A stretch of 64,000 nucleotides of DNA from Leucogyrophana mollusca (Eukaryota; Basidiomycota; Agaricomycetes; Boletales), in contig MU266347.1 of assembly GCA_021014945.1 (NCBI GenBank), positions 1-64,000 of the forward strand, in the 5' to 3' direction. The notes under the pieces are model-generated. The model was given only the letters and a program-made list of their open reading frames with translations, had not been told where the DNA came from and did no database searches. The position numbers were made by a program, and so were the translations under genes. Positions 11,201 to 23,621 of the stretch are shown here, piece after piece; position 1 is the stretch's first letter, and each line of letters begins with the position of its first letter.

Positions 11201-13148
11201 TGGCACATCAGCGGGATGTGAGGGCGATGTCGGGGTCATCAAGCCTGAACTTCTCGACTGTGGCGTCATCCCCCCAAGGTGCGCACCATCGAGGCGGAGT
11301 GCCATGCCATTGGGGAGACCAGCAGGAGAAGGTCTCCCATCCGCAAGATGACCATGACCATCACTGCTCATATCTGAGGAATTCAGGACGTTATTAAGGC
11401 TGTCCGATCGTGCGGGGACTTTTTCTAGGGTAGCTTTCGAGCGGGCGGGGAGGCGTAAAGGAGTGGTAGGGCGGCCGAACGGAGGAGCGGACTGCGGGTA
11501 ATGAGGGTCAGACGACGCGGACCGCGTACGCATCGAGTCTGGTGTAGCTCGACCGTTGTCGGGTGGAGCGGGGGACGATGAAGGAGAGTGGTAGATGGTG
11601 GAGCCTGACGCGCTATCGCGGAGGAGGCTGGTGTTTGACCCACGACGGGATGAAGCGTCCGGGAAGAAGGCTCTCGAGGGAGACGGAGCCGCAGGGGACT
11701 CACTCCGCACAGGCAAAGTATGTGATCGTATCATGCTCTCTGGCGCAGTGGGCCCCGGGGAAGTCGAAGGACGCGACAAGTTGCGGTACTCCAGGGCGAG
11801 CCCAGGGTTGACCGAGCGTCGTTTTTCATTGCGCGGAGTGACTGAGAGCGGAACGCTCAGGTTCGGACTCTCCGGTCTATCTGCGGCAGCTTCTTTAATC
11901 TCCTGCTGACCCTTCTTACCAAACAGTATGTTGAGTGGCCGGACGCCGTCGTCATAGCTCTTCCTCCTCTGCAACGAGCCACCAGGCCCGGAAGCAGACG
12001 ACGGTGTCAGATGCGCTCCCATACTTTCCGGTGGTGATGACGATTGTAGGTATTCTAGTGATGACGTGGATTCCGCTTGGCTGAGAGACGCAGGATGGGT
12101 AAGTGGTGGGTTGTCAGAAGGTGAATTTCCATTTGTGAGAACTGTGTGATCAGAGTTACCATCTGCGTCGGTATCGGGGGGAGCGATTGTTACAGAGAAA
12201 GATTGCGACTCTGTAACATCTGATGAAGGGTGAGGCGATGATCTACTGGGCTGTATTCGTTCTGGACTCTCCGTTATGATGGAAATCGCTGCCGGCGGGG
12301 CTTTGCGAGTGGGGGTTTGCAGCGTATCATCAGTGAGAGGCAGTGATTTCCGCTTACGAATCGGTGTTGATGATACTTCAGGTGGTTGGGTATTTAAACT
12401 ACGCATCGAAGGTGTCTCACGAACCGTCGTCGCTGACGCTTTCGACCGGATGGAAGACGGCGGTGACAAAGCCGACGACAGCCCCAAACCCTAGCAGAAA
12501 AACCCATCAATCCAACACTGGTGACCTCAACGACACAACAAACATACCCCATTTTCCTTCAGGTGTTCACGAGCCTCGCTTTCGCGCGTCGAGGAAGATC
12601 CGCTTCCCCCTGCGGCCTTTTCCCGCTCGCGCTTTTTCTGCGCGTGGCGCCTGATCCTTGCCATGCGGTCGTTGTGACACTTCATGCAATAGATTCCCTG
12701 ACTTGTCTTGGCGAAGACTAGTTCGTCTATTCGATTATGGCAGACTTTGCATTTGAAGCAGTGGGCATGATACGAGTCGTCTCCTGTCATAATAGCCTCG
12801 TCGAGGATCCGTTGGTGGCAGACGTTGCAGTTATACGAGCAGTTCGCGCAGACGGGGGAGCCATCTGATAGCAGCAGCAGGTTCGTGTCTGCTGTTACAC
12901 GGCCCTGGCATTTGGCGCATTTGAAGCAGTCAACGTGGAAGAAAGATTGGCTGTACTCGATGTCAGTGGGTTTGAACAACATGATGGTGGTGGAGCAATC
13001 CCGCCGCCTTCCTGGTGCAGGCGCCGAGCGGTGCTTACCCAAACGCTACAACCAGGCCTCCACTCTCGTTTACTGCGGATTCTTTGCAGCCGGGACACGT
13101 CCTGTTCTCGATCGCTGTGAGCGGATCGGCGCCGCCGTGGTTCGCCAT
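8215..13148 (-). CDS. LIM-C1-RhoGAP protein (Rga1/Rga2-like)
   Basis: Long minus-strand gene from ATG 13148 (MANHGGADPLTAIE) to TGA at 8215-8217. The order is two LIM zinc fingers (CPGCKES, FHVDCFKCAKC, CANCSYNCNVC, AHCFKCKVC), then a roughly 750-residue Ser/Pro-rich disordered exon (about 10.2-12.5 kb). A coiled coil follows (ELIARRNAEAEVIRLRILL, then an NDLSKLKVEKDM-type heptad region). A C1-type domain comes next (about 9.15-9.31 kb; HNFHQASALRFTKCDHCGDK and HISVHSRCVNLV), and last a C-terminal RhoGAP domain (about 8.26-8.95 kb; EGIYRKTGGSGQ, TYFRTLPVPLLTY, NLMNARNLGVVFG). The RhoGAP arginine is present in YRKTG. By family, this should switch off Rho/Cdc42 GTPases in polarity and wall growth. 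Which GTPase it acts on cannot be read from the sequence. Confidence 0.85.
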
Positions 13149-14712
13149 TGATTTATCGAGCGTCGTCGGGGACAATGTCGCCAGCATAATTTATCCACCA
13201 AAGTGGTTCGTTTCCTTCGTCACGGGCGAGAGAAAGCGAGAGAAAGTGGGGCAAGCGCACGTCAGGGTATGAGAGCCAGATTGTCGCGTCCTTGGGATGA
13301 CCGAGAGTGCGTCGAAACTACCGCTCGGTATAGGCTGTAGTTTCTGTGGAAAATAACGGAGAGGATATTGAGAATTAATGGACGCTCGCCGTTGTGGGAT
13401 GAGGTGGAGATATACGACGAGCGGTTGGTCGGATTTCAAGCCTGGAACTGGGAGGTCGCTAAGCGCGAACGACCAACCAATCGCAACAATTACCAAATTA
13501 ACGAGAAATCAAAACATTTTTCATTTTGGGAATTTATTCGGTGTAATGTCACACGACATATCCGTCACGCTCACTGCTCACTTGACCTCCAACCAACACC
13601 AGCTGGCTGGCCTTTACAGTGGCCATTAACATCGACGGCCGGCGATCGCGATAGAGCGAATCACATGGCCGCGCCCATCGGACAGTATGGCCTCCTTATT
13701 GCAATATATTTCACCTTCGGCCAACGGTCCTCCGCTGTGGAAGGTATCATCATCTGCTTTGGTAGGCAAGCTGAACAGTCACACTTTTGACCGGGTATGT
13801 CACATATCATGATGCCATGTAACTTCCCGAATTGCTATCTGGCTAGACTTCCGGGTCAGGTTAAACCGAGCCAGTCAGGCGCTCACTATTGCGACTTTTG
13901 GCGATTCCGCCCAACCCCCGAATTCACGATCATATCCACCGATGCAACGAGGCAGCTCCTATTGTCGTTCGTCGCCTTGACATCTAAGCCCGGGAAAACA
14001 CATACATACGCTTGGTGAGAAAACTTGGCTGTGGATTGTAGGGATGCGCTGCGCGTAGTTGGGTGGCGCTGCACTGGTGACTGGTCCCATCGTTGTAAAC
14101 CCCTCTGATCGTAGCAATCGCGTCACACCCCGAGGTCTTTACAAAGAAAAGACCTTTGTTTTCTTCGTTATCTGCCATCAATTTTTTGTCAATCGCAGTG
14201 ACCTCCCATCAAACAGCTGGCAGTTTCATGCACACGCTGTACTTCGCAGTTTCGTCATAAGGTACGATCTGAAGACGCGAGTGTCTTTTGTCGGGCGCTT
14301 GTCTGGTCTCATGTGAACAAAACATCCCAAATTGGTTGCGGGTGCTGTTAGTGGTCCGTGCGCGTAGGCAGCGTGGTATATAAGAGTCGTGTCTTTCGTT
14401 TATATTCCCCATCTCTTGTGCTCGGGCATGTACTGTCGCCAGTGAGGTTTCTACCGAGGCACAGTCTTTTGCTGATTGCAAATTACACATCCGAACCCGT
14501 CTGTTAGCTTCGGCTTTCAGCAATTTTTGAAAACCCACTCAATTATATTGAGTTTCCTTGTAGATATCATATTTGGGCAGTGAGCAGGAGGAGAACATTG
14601 GTTTCCTATGTACACAATTGTATATCTCGGAGTGCGAAATATATTCATTATCATCTACATCCTTGCTTTCGTTGCGTGAAGTCTTACGCTGATCTTGTTC
14701 AACTTGAGGTCA
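13149..14712. other. Divergent intergenic region, RhoGAP to KTI12
   Basis: About 1.56 kb between divergent genes. A TATATAAG sequence at about 14377-14384 points toward KTI12 but is 330 bp from its ATG, so the link is weak. No RNA gene or conserved reading frame was recognised. Confidence 0.35.
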
Positions 14713-15858
14713 ATGGCATTGATCACGATATCGGGGTATCCATCATCGGGAAAGTCAAGGAGAGCTCTCCAGATCAAAGAACATCTCGAGAAACGACTGC
14801 AAGATCCCACCTACGCCGGGCCCAGTCTCAAAGTAACCATCCTCTCCGACGACCTCCTCAACATTGATCGAAAGGCCTACAATGGTGCGCACCACTGACC
14901 AACGCATCTAGCATCTAACATCCCACCAGAAAGCTGCTCCGAAAAGCCCGCGCGCGGCGCGCTCTTCACCGCGATGCAGCGGCAGATGGGCCAGGACACG
15001 ATCCTGATCGTTGATTCCCTCAACTACATCAAGGGATTTCGCTATCAGATGTACTGTGCCGCCCGGGAGCTCAAATTGCGCGTGTGTACGGTGCGTTTCA
15101 CTCTTTTGATTTTGATGAAGATGGGTTTTCCTTTCCGCGTGATCTGATGGCGTAGAAGTAGGTTTACGTGGTAGCTACGCCTGAGCTGTCCAGGGAGTGG
15201 AATAGTGCGCGGCAGGATGGGCGAGCGTATGCTCCAGAAACGTAAGTCACGCCACTAAATTGGGGGATGTGATGTGGGGCTCATGTTGGTGCCCCACAGC
15301 CTGGAGAATCTGATCCAGCGGTACGAGGAACCCTCATCTATGGTCCGATGGGATTCACCACTCTTCACGATAACTTGGTCAGACGATGACGTCCCCGCAG
15401 AAGGCATCTGGCAAGCAGTAACAGCAGGGAACGTTAAGCCCCCCAACACCGGAACCCAAGCAGTCCGTCGACCCCTTTCCCCTTTGAATTCTTCTTCCCC
15501 ATTGACACCATCTTCTATCAAGGTCGCAAAAGCGCCCACAGACGCGCTCCGCACGCTCGAGCACACAGCCACCACCCTCGTCTCCGCCATCATGTCCGAG
15601 CAGGCCGCTTCCCAAGGCTCTTTCACTGGAGGCCCGATCGCACTTGCGCTCTCATCTACATCCACACACAAACCCCGGATATCATTACCGTCCCGTAATA
15701 TTACACTATCAGAGCTCCAGCGCCTGAAGCGGCAGTTCGTCACCGTACATAAAAAAGCTATCACCCTGGGGACGACGGAGAAAGGCGCGGTGGACTGGAG
15801 TGAGGAGAGTGTGGCTGATAAATTTGTAGCTTATCTTGAGGAGAATCTGAAGCCGTGA
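14713..15858 (+). CDS. KTI12: Elongator-associated protein Kti12
   Basis: Four exons join in phase: 14713-14884, 14930 to about 15090, about 15160-15240 and 15300-15858. The N-terminus MALITISGYPSSGKSRRA contains a Walker A P-loop (GYPSSGKS). The next strand carries ILSDD, and the next exon VDSLNYIKGFRYQMYCAARE, both typical of Kti12. The C-terminal part, from LSELQRLKRQFVT through FVAYLEENLKP, is the family's tRNA-binding helical region. Kti12 is a P-loop ATPase that binds tRNA and is required for Elongator tRNA modification, connecting this gene functionally to ELP6 at 0.3 kb. An in-frame ATG at 14695 is possible, but 14713 matches the usual start directly before the first strand. A Ser/Pro-rich insert (about 15.46-15.55 kb) separates the two halves. 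Confidence 0.88.
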
Positions 15859-15890
15859 CCCCACCACGCGCAATCTCGAAGTGACCCCCT

Positions 15891-18884
15891 TCAAACCTTG
15901 ACCGCTCGCCAGAATGAGGCATACCTTGGATGTTCGTCAGTCAAAAGATGAAAGAGTGTGTAGATGTTGTCTACGCACATATTGACCCGGTCAAGGGGTA
16001 CCTCAGGGCCTGTGCGGACCCCGAGAGCGGTAACTACAAATCCCTTGCGTTCGAACCTGCCACACCTGCGTCAGCACCATGCACGAATATCACACACAGT
16101 TGAACTCACACTTCATTATACCACGGCCTCCTCGCCGCCGACCGCCAAAGGACGAAACCACCTCGGGCAAGCACACGAGCAAACTCGTCGACTTCCTCGT
16201 CGACCTCCTTAGACCCTGGTGTAAACCAGTCAAGGTGATCCATAATGACCGCCCGAGTGAGGGACCACGTCGCCAGCCCACGGAGTACACTATTATATGA
16301 TGAGCCCCAGGAAGTCTGAGGTGAATGAAGGCACGCACTTGATTATGGAATCAGTATGCAGCCGGAATGCATCCATCGCTTCACCGTTGTTGGCCCTTAG
16401 AGCTTCGAAGCCCGGTCGGGTAAGGTATGCAGGACACGAAGACGGGGTATAGTGGCCCAACAGCGTCTGCTCACACATACACACAATCAGCGAGACGAAC
16501 GACGCGACAGCCAAGTCACCCACAAGCGGATAAAAGTATGCCCCATCCTTGAACGAATACGTAGACGCCAGCGGGTCCAGCGTATCCCTCACAAACTCAT
16601 ACACAGACCCCTCATCAAGCAGCATCCGCCGCTGATTCAGCGGGACGCCCAGCGCGTTCCAGCAGAATACCGGACTCTTGAGCAGCGCGACCACGACGGG
16701 GTTAAGGAGGACAGGACGGAGCTTCTCTCGCCATATTTTCTCCTGCTCGGGTATACTGCTCGCGTAACAGAGCGCTTCCGCGTCCTTTGACACGCCGGCG
16801 AGGGAGAATATGAGCTTGGCGAGACGGAGTGCCCATCCGCTATATCCGCTGAGATAGAACGCAGAGGCGAAGGCGCCGTCGTTGAGGTGCCAGAATTGGT
16901 AGGCCATGGAAGAAAGGAGCGGGGAGATCCTGGAATCGAGGAGCGCACGGAAGTGGGGGTGACGGCCTTCACCGAACATGGCGAAGAAGTCTTCGTAGTT
17001 GAGATTCTGGATGGCAGCTAGTTTCAGCTCCAGAAGGTGGTTTTGACTGTGGGTGGGGTTGTTAGCACTGAAAATTTAGTTCAACCACGCTGGGGAAACG
17101 CACCAGGGGTTCATATCCACGCAGTGGATCTGTATGGTTTGTCAGGAGTGGTGGGATGGAGAAGCGTGCATGGCACGTACCCTCGTTGGCCGCGCTGCGA
17201 TTGCGTAGTGAAGAGCGTTGTCCCCAGCCGACGTGATGACCAGTATGGAGTCATCCCGGCTTAGATCAAGATACTTCATATCTTCCATTGGATCCTCCTG
17301 GATTGAATCAATATTCGAATGACCATTCGGGAGACCCGAGAATGAACATACCCAGGTAAAGGAATATATAAATGTCCTAAACTCCTTGTGCACCGGCTGC
17401 TCGTAGTACGGAAGCCGCCACGGCTGTGGACCCCAGGTCATGATAATCCGGAGGAGCCAGAGCTGCGCATACTCACCTTGCCCACCTGATAATGGAAAGA
17501 ACTGAGGGGCGGTGTGATGTTCACGACTGTAGCAGCACCTTCAAGCTGCAGTTCAATGGCAGCCTCGCCGATTTCCAAAGGAGGTATATGCTCCATGGGT
17601 TTCACCGCGACGAGCGAGGCAGGCGAGCAGTTTCCGATCACGTTCCCGCCGTCCACCTCAAAAGCATGACAGAAGCGAGAAACATCGCACGAACGTGAGC
17701 GCCCCAGCCAGATATAGTACGGGCTGCTTGTAGTTCAGCAAACACTTCTCCAAGGCAAGCAGTTGACCCACATTCGGACGATAAATGGAATGAAGAAGCG
17801 ATTCCTTCCATTGTAAGATTTGACCTAGCTCGTTGTTTAGATCTGGGAATGCGACGGTGCTGGGGCGCACGTACCGTTCCGAATTTGTATTCCAGGTAGT
17901 CGCGCCTGTGAGGGGAAAGCGAGACGTGGTCAAAGTCAAACCAGATCTGCCAGAACCACCGGCTGAGCCATCCACATTCTTTGCTCGTGCCGCCAATGGC
18001 CTTCTCGTGTAAAGAGGGCTGCTTCCCAGAGGTATAAAAGTCGGCGACGCCGAGAAGTCCGTCTTCTGGAGAGAGCACGTAGTCTATGCGGTCTAGCAGA
18101 GCATAGAAATTGGGTATCTGCGACCAACCCAGTGAGACGTTACCAATGAATACAAGATTGATGCGGAGACGATCTGACTTACCATAGATAGTGAGTAACT
18201 TAGCGTAATGAAACCCACGCTTCCCTTTGGATCATTCTGTGCCCACTCCGGAAGGGAGAATTCGGTTGCGTCCTGGCACAGAACGGTGATGTTCGTCCAG
18301 CCTTTCTTCGCAAAACGCTCACGTGCGACTCGGAGCAGTGGTTCGCACAGGTCAATCAGGTATATGGCATCGAACGACGAGACAGGGAAGTGCTTGTCCA
18401 TGAGCTCGATGTTATGACCTTTGCACCGATCTGAGCATGCATATATACATCATAAAGCAAGGAAAGCCCGACTTACCCGTTCCACCACCAATATCAACCC
18501 AGACGAGCCGCTTCTTTGGGGATGCCTTGCGCATAGTACGGAGATGGCTGGCTGAAAGACTGAGCATGGTGTTTCGGCCTCGCAAAAGCCCGTTTCGGGT
18601 TGCATCATAGACATCGGCTTGACCTTGGTAAAACTGCCGCCGGCGTGAGCGACTGTTGGGATATGAATTGCAAACACAAATACCTCCTCCAGCCTGGTTC
18701 GCTGGTCCGCATCGCCAATTGGCCGGATGAAGCAGTGCCAAATGAACTTCAGCTGTGGCTTGATGGCCTGAGTGACAGTGGTAACAGCGAGGACTGATGC
18801 CACTACTATAAGGATATATGCGGACAGGACCGATGATCCAGTGTAGACGTTTATGAAGGCATTAACATCTCTATACAGGCTCAT
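15891..18884 (-). CDS. BTA1: Betaine-lipid (DGTS) synthase Bta1
   Basis: Minus-strand gene from ATG 18884 to TGA at 15891-15893. An N-terminal membrane segment (SAYILIVVASVLAVTTVT) comes first. A class I SAM methyltransferase domain follows, with VWVDIGGGTGKS as motif I, then IYLIDLCEPLL and ITVLCQDATEF. The second half is the DUF3419/BtaA-type aminocarboxypropyl transferase: MFGEGRHPHFRALLDSRISP, SMAYQFWHLNDGAF, then VIMDHLDWF. The last exon contains LDRVNMCVDNIYTLF, a position where the family carries a related RVNM motif. Fungal Bta1 fuses both activities to make diacylglyceryl-trimethylhomoserine from diacylglycerol and SAM in the ER, often as a phosphate-saving substitute for phosphatidylcholine. 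The methyltransferase-first order is that of fungal enzymes. It is tail-to-tail with KTI12 with only 32 bp between stops. Confidence 0.88.
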
Positions 18885-21052
18885 TAATCAAAAAGCACAG
18901 ACGGAGTTGAAATTTCACGAACCTCCAGCGAAAATAAAGTCCAGCAAGACACACTAGCAGAAGGAAGGCGTAAAGGGGGGTAGATTGTTGCATTTCGTCC
19001 GCCACCGAACCATGTTAGACATCCCTCTCTTTAAAGCACAAAAGAAAGATAGTGGCTCTAAGGTCCCTTCACAAATGCGCCGCGTACAGAGTAGTTTTGA
19101 ATTAAATCCGCAGCCAATCGCAAAAAGCAATGCGCCATTCATACGCACGAGCTTGGCCCGAGCGCTGTGAGTATCGGATAGGCGGTAGTTTCTCGCGCCT
19201 CGGACGAACGTGCATCCCCTGGAATGTGTGTCATGATTGATTGGGAGCGATAGATGATTCGAAAAAAAGAAGGGAATCGTTGGATTGCGATCGGGCTGTG
19301 ACCATCGATTACTCGTGAGCGTTTGTAAATCCGTAGAAGGTTCAAAATTTCGAGGGTGGATGGTGTACCTTAGACTCGAAAATCACGTTTCAGCAAAAAT
19401 TGGAACAAATGCGCTACAAAAGAGGACGTCTGAAACATCGCAAACAAACCCATTACGGTGGCACGAAAGCATAGAAGCAGAAATTTCAGTTGAGTGTGGT
19501 GATGTGGTCACACTGCTGGGATAGCCTAAGGATAAGAGGATTTCCGCGGTCGCCGGCGGCTCGGTTGCGCTTCTGGCTCCAGTTTACGCAAGTATTTGAT
19601 AGTAGACGACATGCATTCGGAGCACGACCTGGCAGAGATTCTTTCCGCCGAGCGAGTGCAAGCCTGAGCGAAAGTCCAGGGGATATCCTGAGGACCTGAA
19701 ATTATAGGAGTAAGCGGGTACCTATCCAAGGACTGCTCTAAGTAGATTTCTCAGTGGAAAACCAGTGGAACAGCAGCCAAATCAACCAAACTCGGGTAAA
19801 TAGCACCATCGATGTGCCAGGGTGGTGTCAGAGTATGCCGCCACTGATGGACTCGGGTAAATTTGCCAATGAACAACCGTGAACGTGACGAACGTTTGTT
19901 TAGGTTTGTGTGTCGACGGCCTTGACATTAAACAGAACCAAATAAATCTACGATTCCTGCCGCCGGCCCCTTGCCCGAGCATTTAGAATTTGGAAACAGT
20001 TACTTCGAGGAGCTTAGAACGGTTCTTAGTTCAAAATCATACGATATACGGGGGTTACCAACGTTCTCGTTGGACTCATGTGGTATTGAACCAGGACGGG
20101 GAGCCAGTAACCGAGTTGTTGCATTGACTTGCCAAGAGGAAGGTGCGTGGTGGTAGGGTCGAGACGTGTTAATTTGTCGGCTCCCTAACTTCGATGGACA
20201 ATGGTATCGATGAGGAGACGTATTGTGGCGATGGTAAGTCGACACAACGGGACGAGCTTGGCCGACGGTGCCTCTAGGCGTCGATGCGACTTCTCGCGCG
20301 GTCTGAACTGGTGTTGGAAAATAACCATGTCCGATGATGATTATGGGTCACAGATGTCCCTGGGTAGAAGATGTTCTCCGGCTCTGACGGACGCATGACG
20401 GACCTCAATGTACGCTCATGGCCTTGAACAGCAGACGGTAAATGGTGTTGAGTTAATTCTGTGCTCATGGGTCCTGTCAGAATCGGTACGCGGGGAGTAA
20501 CATCAGTCGCCCTGTCAATAAACTAGTTGTAAGCATAGCGACTGACCAGTCCGAGCACGTTTACCTCGTGATGAAGGAGACCCTCACGCATGGCTTGGGT
20601 GCCCTGAAGGAAGTCGCCCACGCAAGCTCCCCATCTGGTGTCGTGTGGTCCACAGTATGAGTATAGCCCGAGCGATTAGTGTCGACCTTACACGCAGCAG
20701 TGGACATTGGACAACAGTGGCACACTGGAGTGGCCAAGAAAGAACAAAAGGGTAACCAGTACGATCAGCATTCCCGTTTTGGGAACCAGGTTATTGGCGC
20801 TTGGTCGGGGGCAGTTCCCTCAGACCTAATCTTGTCTTTTCCTTCCATCTCCTTCATTCCCGCTATAAGCACGGTTCTGCCGTTCATCTGCAGCAGCTGC
20901 CTATACGACCTATAGTGTTGCCACGCACCAACCCAGGCCCCCGCTGATTGCACTGCCGCTACACCAAACCTCTGGGAACTTCATACCCACGCACAAGCCC
21001 CCGAATTATTGTGTCGTAGCGGTGAAACCCCACTAATTCTATCAAGTCAAAT
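18885..21052. other. Divergent intergenic region, BTA1 to ELL
   Basis: About 2.17 kb with only short, compositionally unremarkable open frames. I found no tRNA, no convincing exon chain and no repeat. It presumably holds the BTA1 and ELL promoters. A low-expression or non-coding transcript cannot be excluded. Confidence 0.35.
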
Positions 21053-23430
21053 ATGCCTCTGCCCAATGGTGCCACTCTATCTCTCCAAGGGCACTCGCGC
21101 CCGGGAGATTCTGTGCAATCCAAGCCTAAGCAAGCCATGATCGTTCGGATGTCCACAGAGACGCTCGAGGCGCTTGAATCTTTCCCCAACTGCCCACCGA
21201 TGGACTTCGAGTTCGGAGAGAACCCAGTTAGCCCTATCTATAGCGAATCTAAGTTCTCGCTATCTGACATGTGCTACAGGGCATCCACATCGGAGAGACT
21301 TTCTTCGCGATGCGGCCACTGAAAGAGACCACACCGCACGAAATATATTTGCGCTCGGCTTCCGCGGCAAAGCCAATGGCGCCCCTCAAACTATATGCCA
21401 ACGTTACCGGAAAGTTCATCGTTGAACGTCAACTTGGAGAGAAAGTTACCGACAAGGTCCGACAGCAAACTAGAGTGGCTAAGGAAGAGCGTTCGGAGCG
21501 TCGAGCGATCTTACTTGACACGCCTCCTGTACCTACCAATAGTAAAGGAGTCAAGCGAAAACAACCCGGGTCATCTACCGCCACCAAGAAGGCAGCACAT
21601 AGCGACTCGCTACGGGTCCCATCTGCCTCCACGTCTGGTGCAACACCAACGCGCAAAGTGTCTCCTCTGCCTCAGGTCCCACCGTCAAAGTCCGGCAACT
21701 TGGCCGTGCGGAACCGCCTTATCCATTGTCTCGCGCTCACCCCTCGGCTGGGAGATGAAGTTATCAAACTGGTGGGCGGCTCTAACCCCGATCCCACCTC
21801 GCGGGCAGACCTGGTTGATATCCTCGAAGATGTGAGTTCGTACTTGATCCTCAATCGTTCTTGTACTAATAGTAGCGTTTGCTAATCCAAGGTCGCGGAG
21901 CAAGCTCCCGCCAAGAAGGGAGATAAGACACCCCGTCCTTGGACCCTCAAAGCCTCAACCTGGCTTGAAGTCCGGCCGTACCAGTGGCCAAGACTGGCGG
22001 ATTCGGAGAGGGTTACTATGGCTCGGCGGGCCCGTGTAGCTTTCAACCAAATGAAGATACCCGAGTCAGACCCTGCTTGGGAGCATGTCCGTTATCGTGA
22101 CCCAGCGCCAAACGTGTTGGGACCGCCGCCTCCAACCAACGCCGCAAAATCCATTGCTGGTCCTAGCGCGTCCTCATCCTCTGCACCGCCCAAAGCCGAG
22201 GCTAAGCGGCCCGCAATATCGAAAGATCCCAAGCAGAAGGCGAGGACAGAAGCTGCGAAGGGCAAGGGTGAGATTCTTATGAAGGACGAGAGTGCCAAAG
22301 TTCCGCGAGTGAGCGCAATTAGGCGCGAGGAAGGGGAGCGTTCTGCAAGCCCCACGCCCAGCAATAGTTCAAAATCCGCCACACGGCGACTTCCTGGTTC
22401 GGGGTTCAAGGTGGTAAACAAGACGTCTCCTCAACCTTCTGCTGGTTCTTCGGACAATACTTCGAAGAAGCCTGCAGGCCCGGTAGATGCACGTTCCTCA
22501 CAGAGACCCCCGCCCCCACCGTCACTACCAGCGAAGCCAGCGCCTCCAGTCGCGCCTCCCGCTGCTACCCAGGAGAGGAAGTCTAACGCGCCGGCTGCTG
22601 CTGCCCAGATAACGAAACGACCAAGAGAACCTGTGTACGAGTCAGATAGAGAGAAGGATAGAGATAAAGATAGAATACCCAAGGAGAGAGCACCAATACC
22701 CGCCGCTGCGAAGCGGAAGAATGTCGCACAAGAGAGTAATGCTACCCCGGACGACTCTACCCCGAAGGGCGTTAAACGGCGGAAGACGGATGAAGGATCA
22801 GTGCCAGTGCCAGTCCCCTCATCGGCCTCTAAAGTGAGAGACTTGTCACTCCCCAAGAAACCAGTGCAGGACCTGTCGCCGGCCCCTCGCCCCAAGATCA
22901 AGAAGGAATCATCTCCACTCCCTCCACCGTCATCGTCGTCCTCGCATTCCCAGGACAAGGTGGCATCGCCACTATCACAACCTCCTGCAAAAGCCGACCG
23001 ACCTAAGGCCAATGGAGTAGTAGCCAAGAGTCGACGGAGATCACCCATCTACACTTCTTCAGAGGACGAAGGGGAAATACCCCAGCCACGAAAGCGTGAT
23101 GTTCCTCCTGTGGTGGCACCTCCGCCGACCAACGGTCGTCACACCACTGCACAACGTCCGCGAGCTTCACACCCCATTACCAAAGACCACAGTTCTCTTC
23201 GGGCACGATATAACGCAACTTACTCCGATTACCTGGGCAAATTTACGCAAATAGTTGCGGAAAAGAGGAAGCTTGAGGCTCTCCTCAATGGGGACTCTGA
23301 GGGCGAGCTTGACGTGATGGGCCCAGAAGAGCTGGCGAAGCTCAGTGCGGAGTACCAGGCCCGAAAAGAAGAGCTAGAGAATATCCACGAGATGTTCAAG
23401 AAAGGGAAGAATGGTTCGGCGTCGGACTGA
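21053..23430 (+). CDS. ELL: RNA polymerase II elongation factor ELL-like
   Basis: Three exons, with introns at about 21219-21281 and 21831-21895. Both restore the frame, giving ENP-GIHIGETFF and EDV-AEQAP. The N-terminal ELL domain shows MPLPNGATLSLQGHS, QAMIVRMSTETLEALE and PHEIYLRSAS. A winged-helix-like stretch follows (RNRLIHCLALTPRLGDEVI, RADLVDILEDVAE). A long Pro/Ser/Lys-rich disordered middle (about 22.1-23.15 kb) leads to the occludin-homology helical hairpin (LRARYNATYSDYLGKFTQIV and LAKLSAEYQARKEELENIHE). ELL proteins stimulate Pol II elongation, usually with an EAF partner. The domain order and both signature ends support the call. The disordered linker is the most variable part in this family. 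Confidence 0.83.
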
Positions 23431-23621
23431 TTGAACATAGACTCGGGACAAGGAACCACTTCACTCGACTGGATGGAATCTTGGCATGAACTGACTCGTA
23501 TGCCTATTGTATAACCTATCCTGTGTTCGTTTACCTTCTCAGATCTTTCGTTGCACATAATCTACTGTCCATCCCAGTACCTCTCACCATACTCTCCGAG
23601 ACCAACAACGTTGAAAATTCT

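Noticed and set aside
22431..23048. Minus-strand open frame of 205 codons
   Set aside because: Antisense to the Pro/Ser-rich middle of ELL; the sense frame is continuous with recognised ELL domains.
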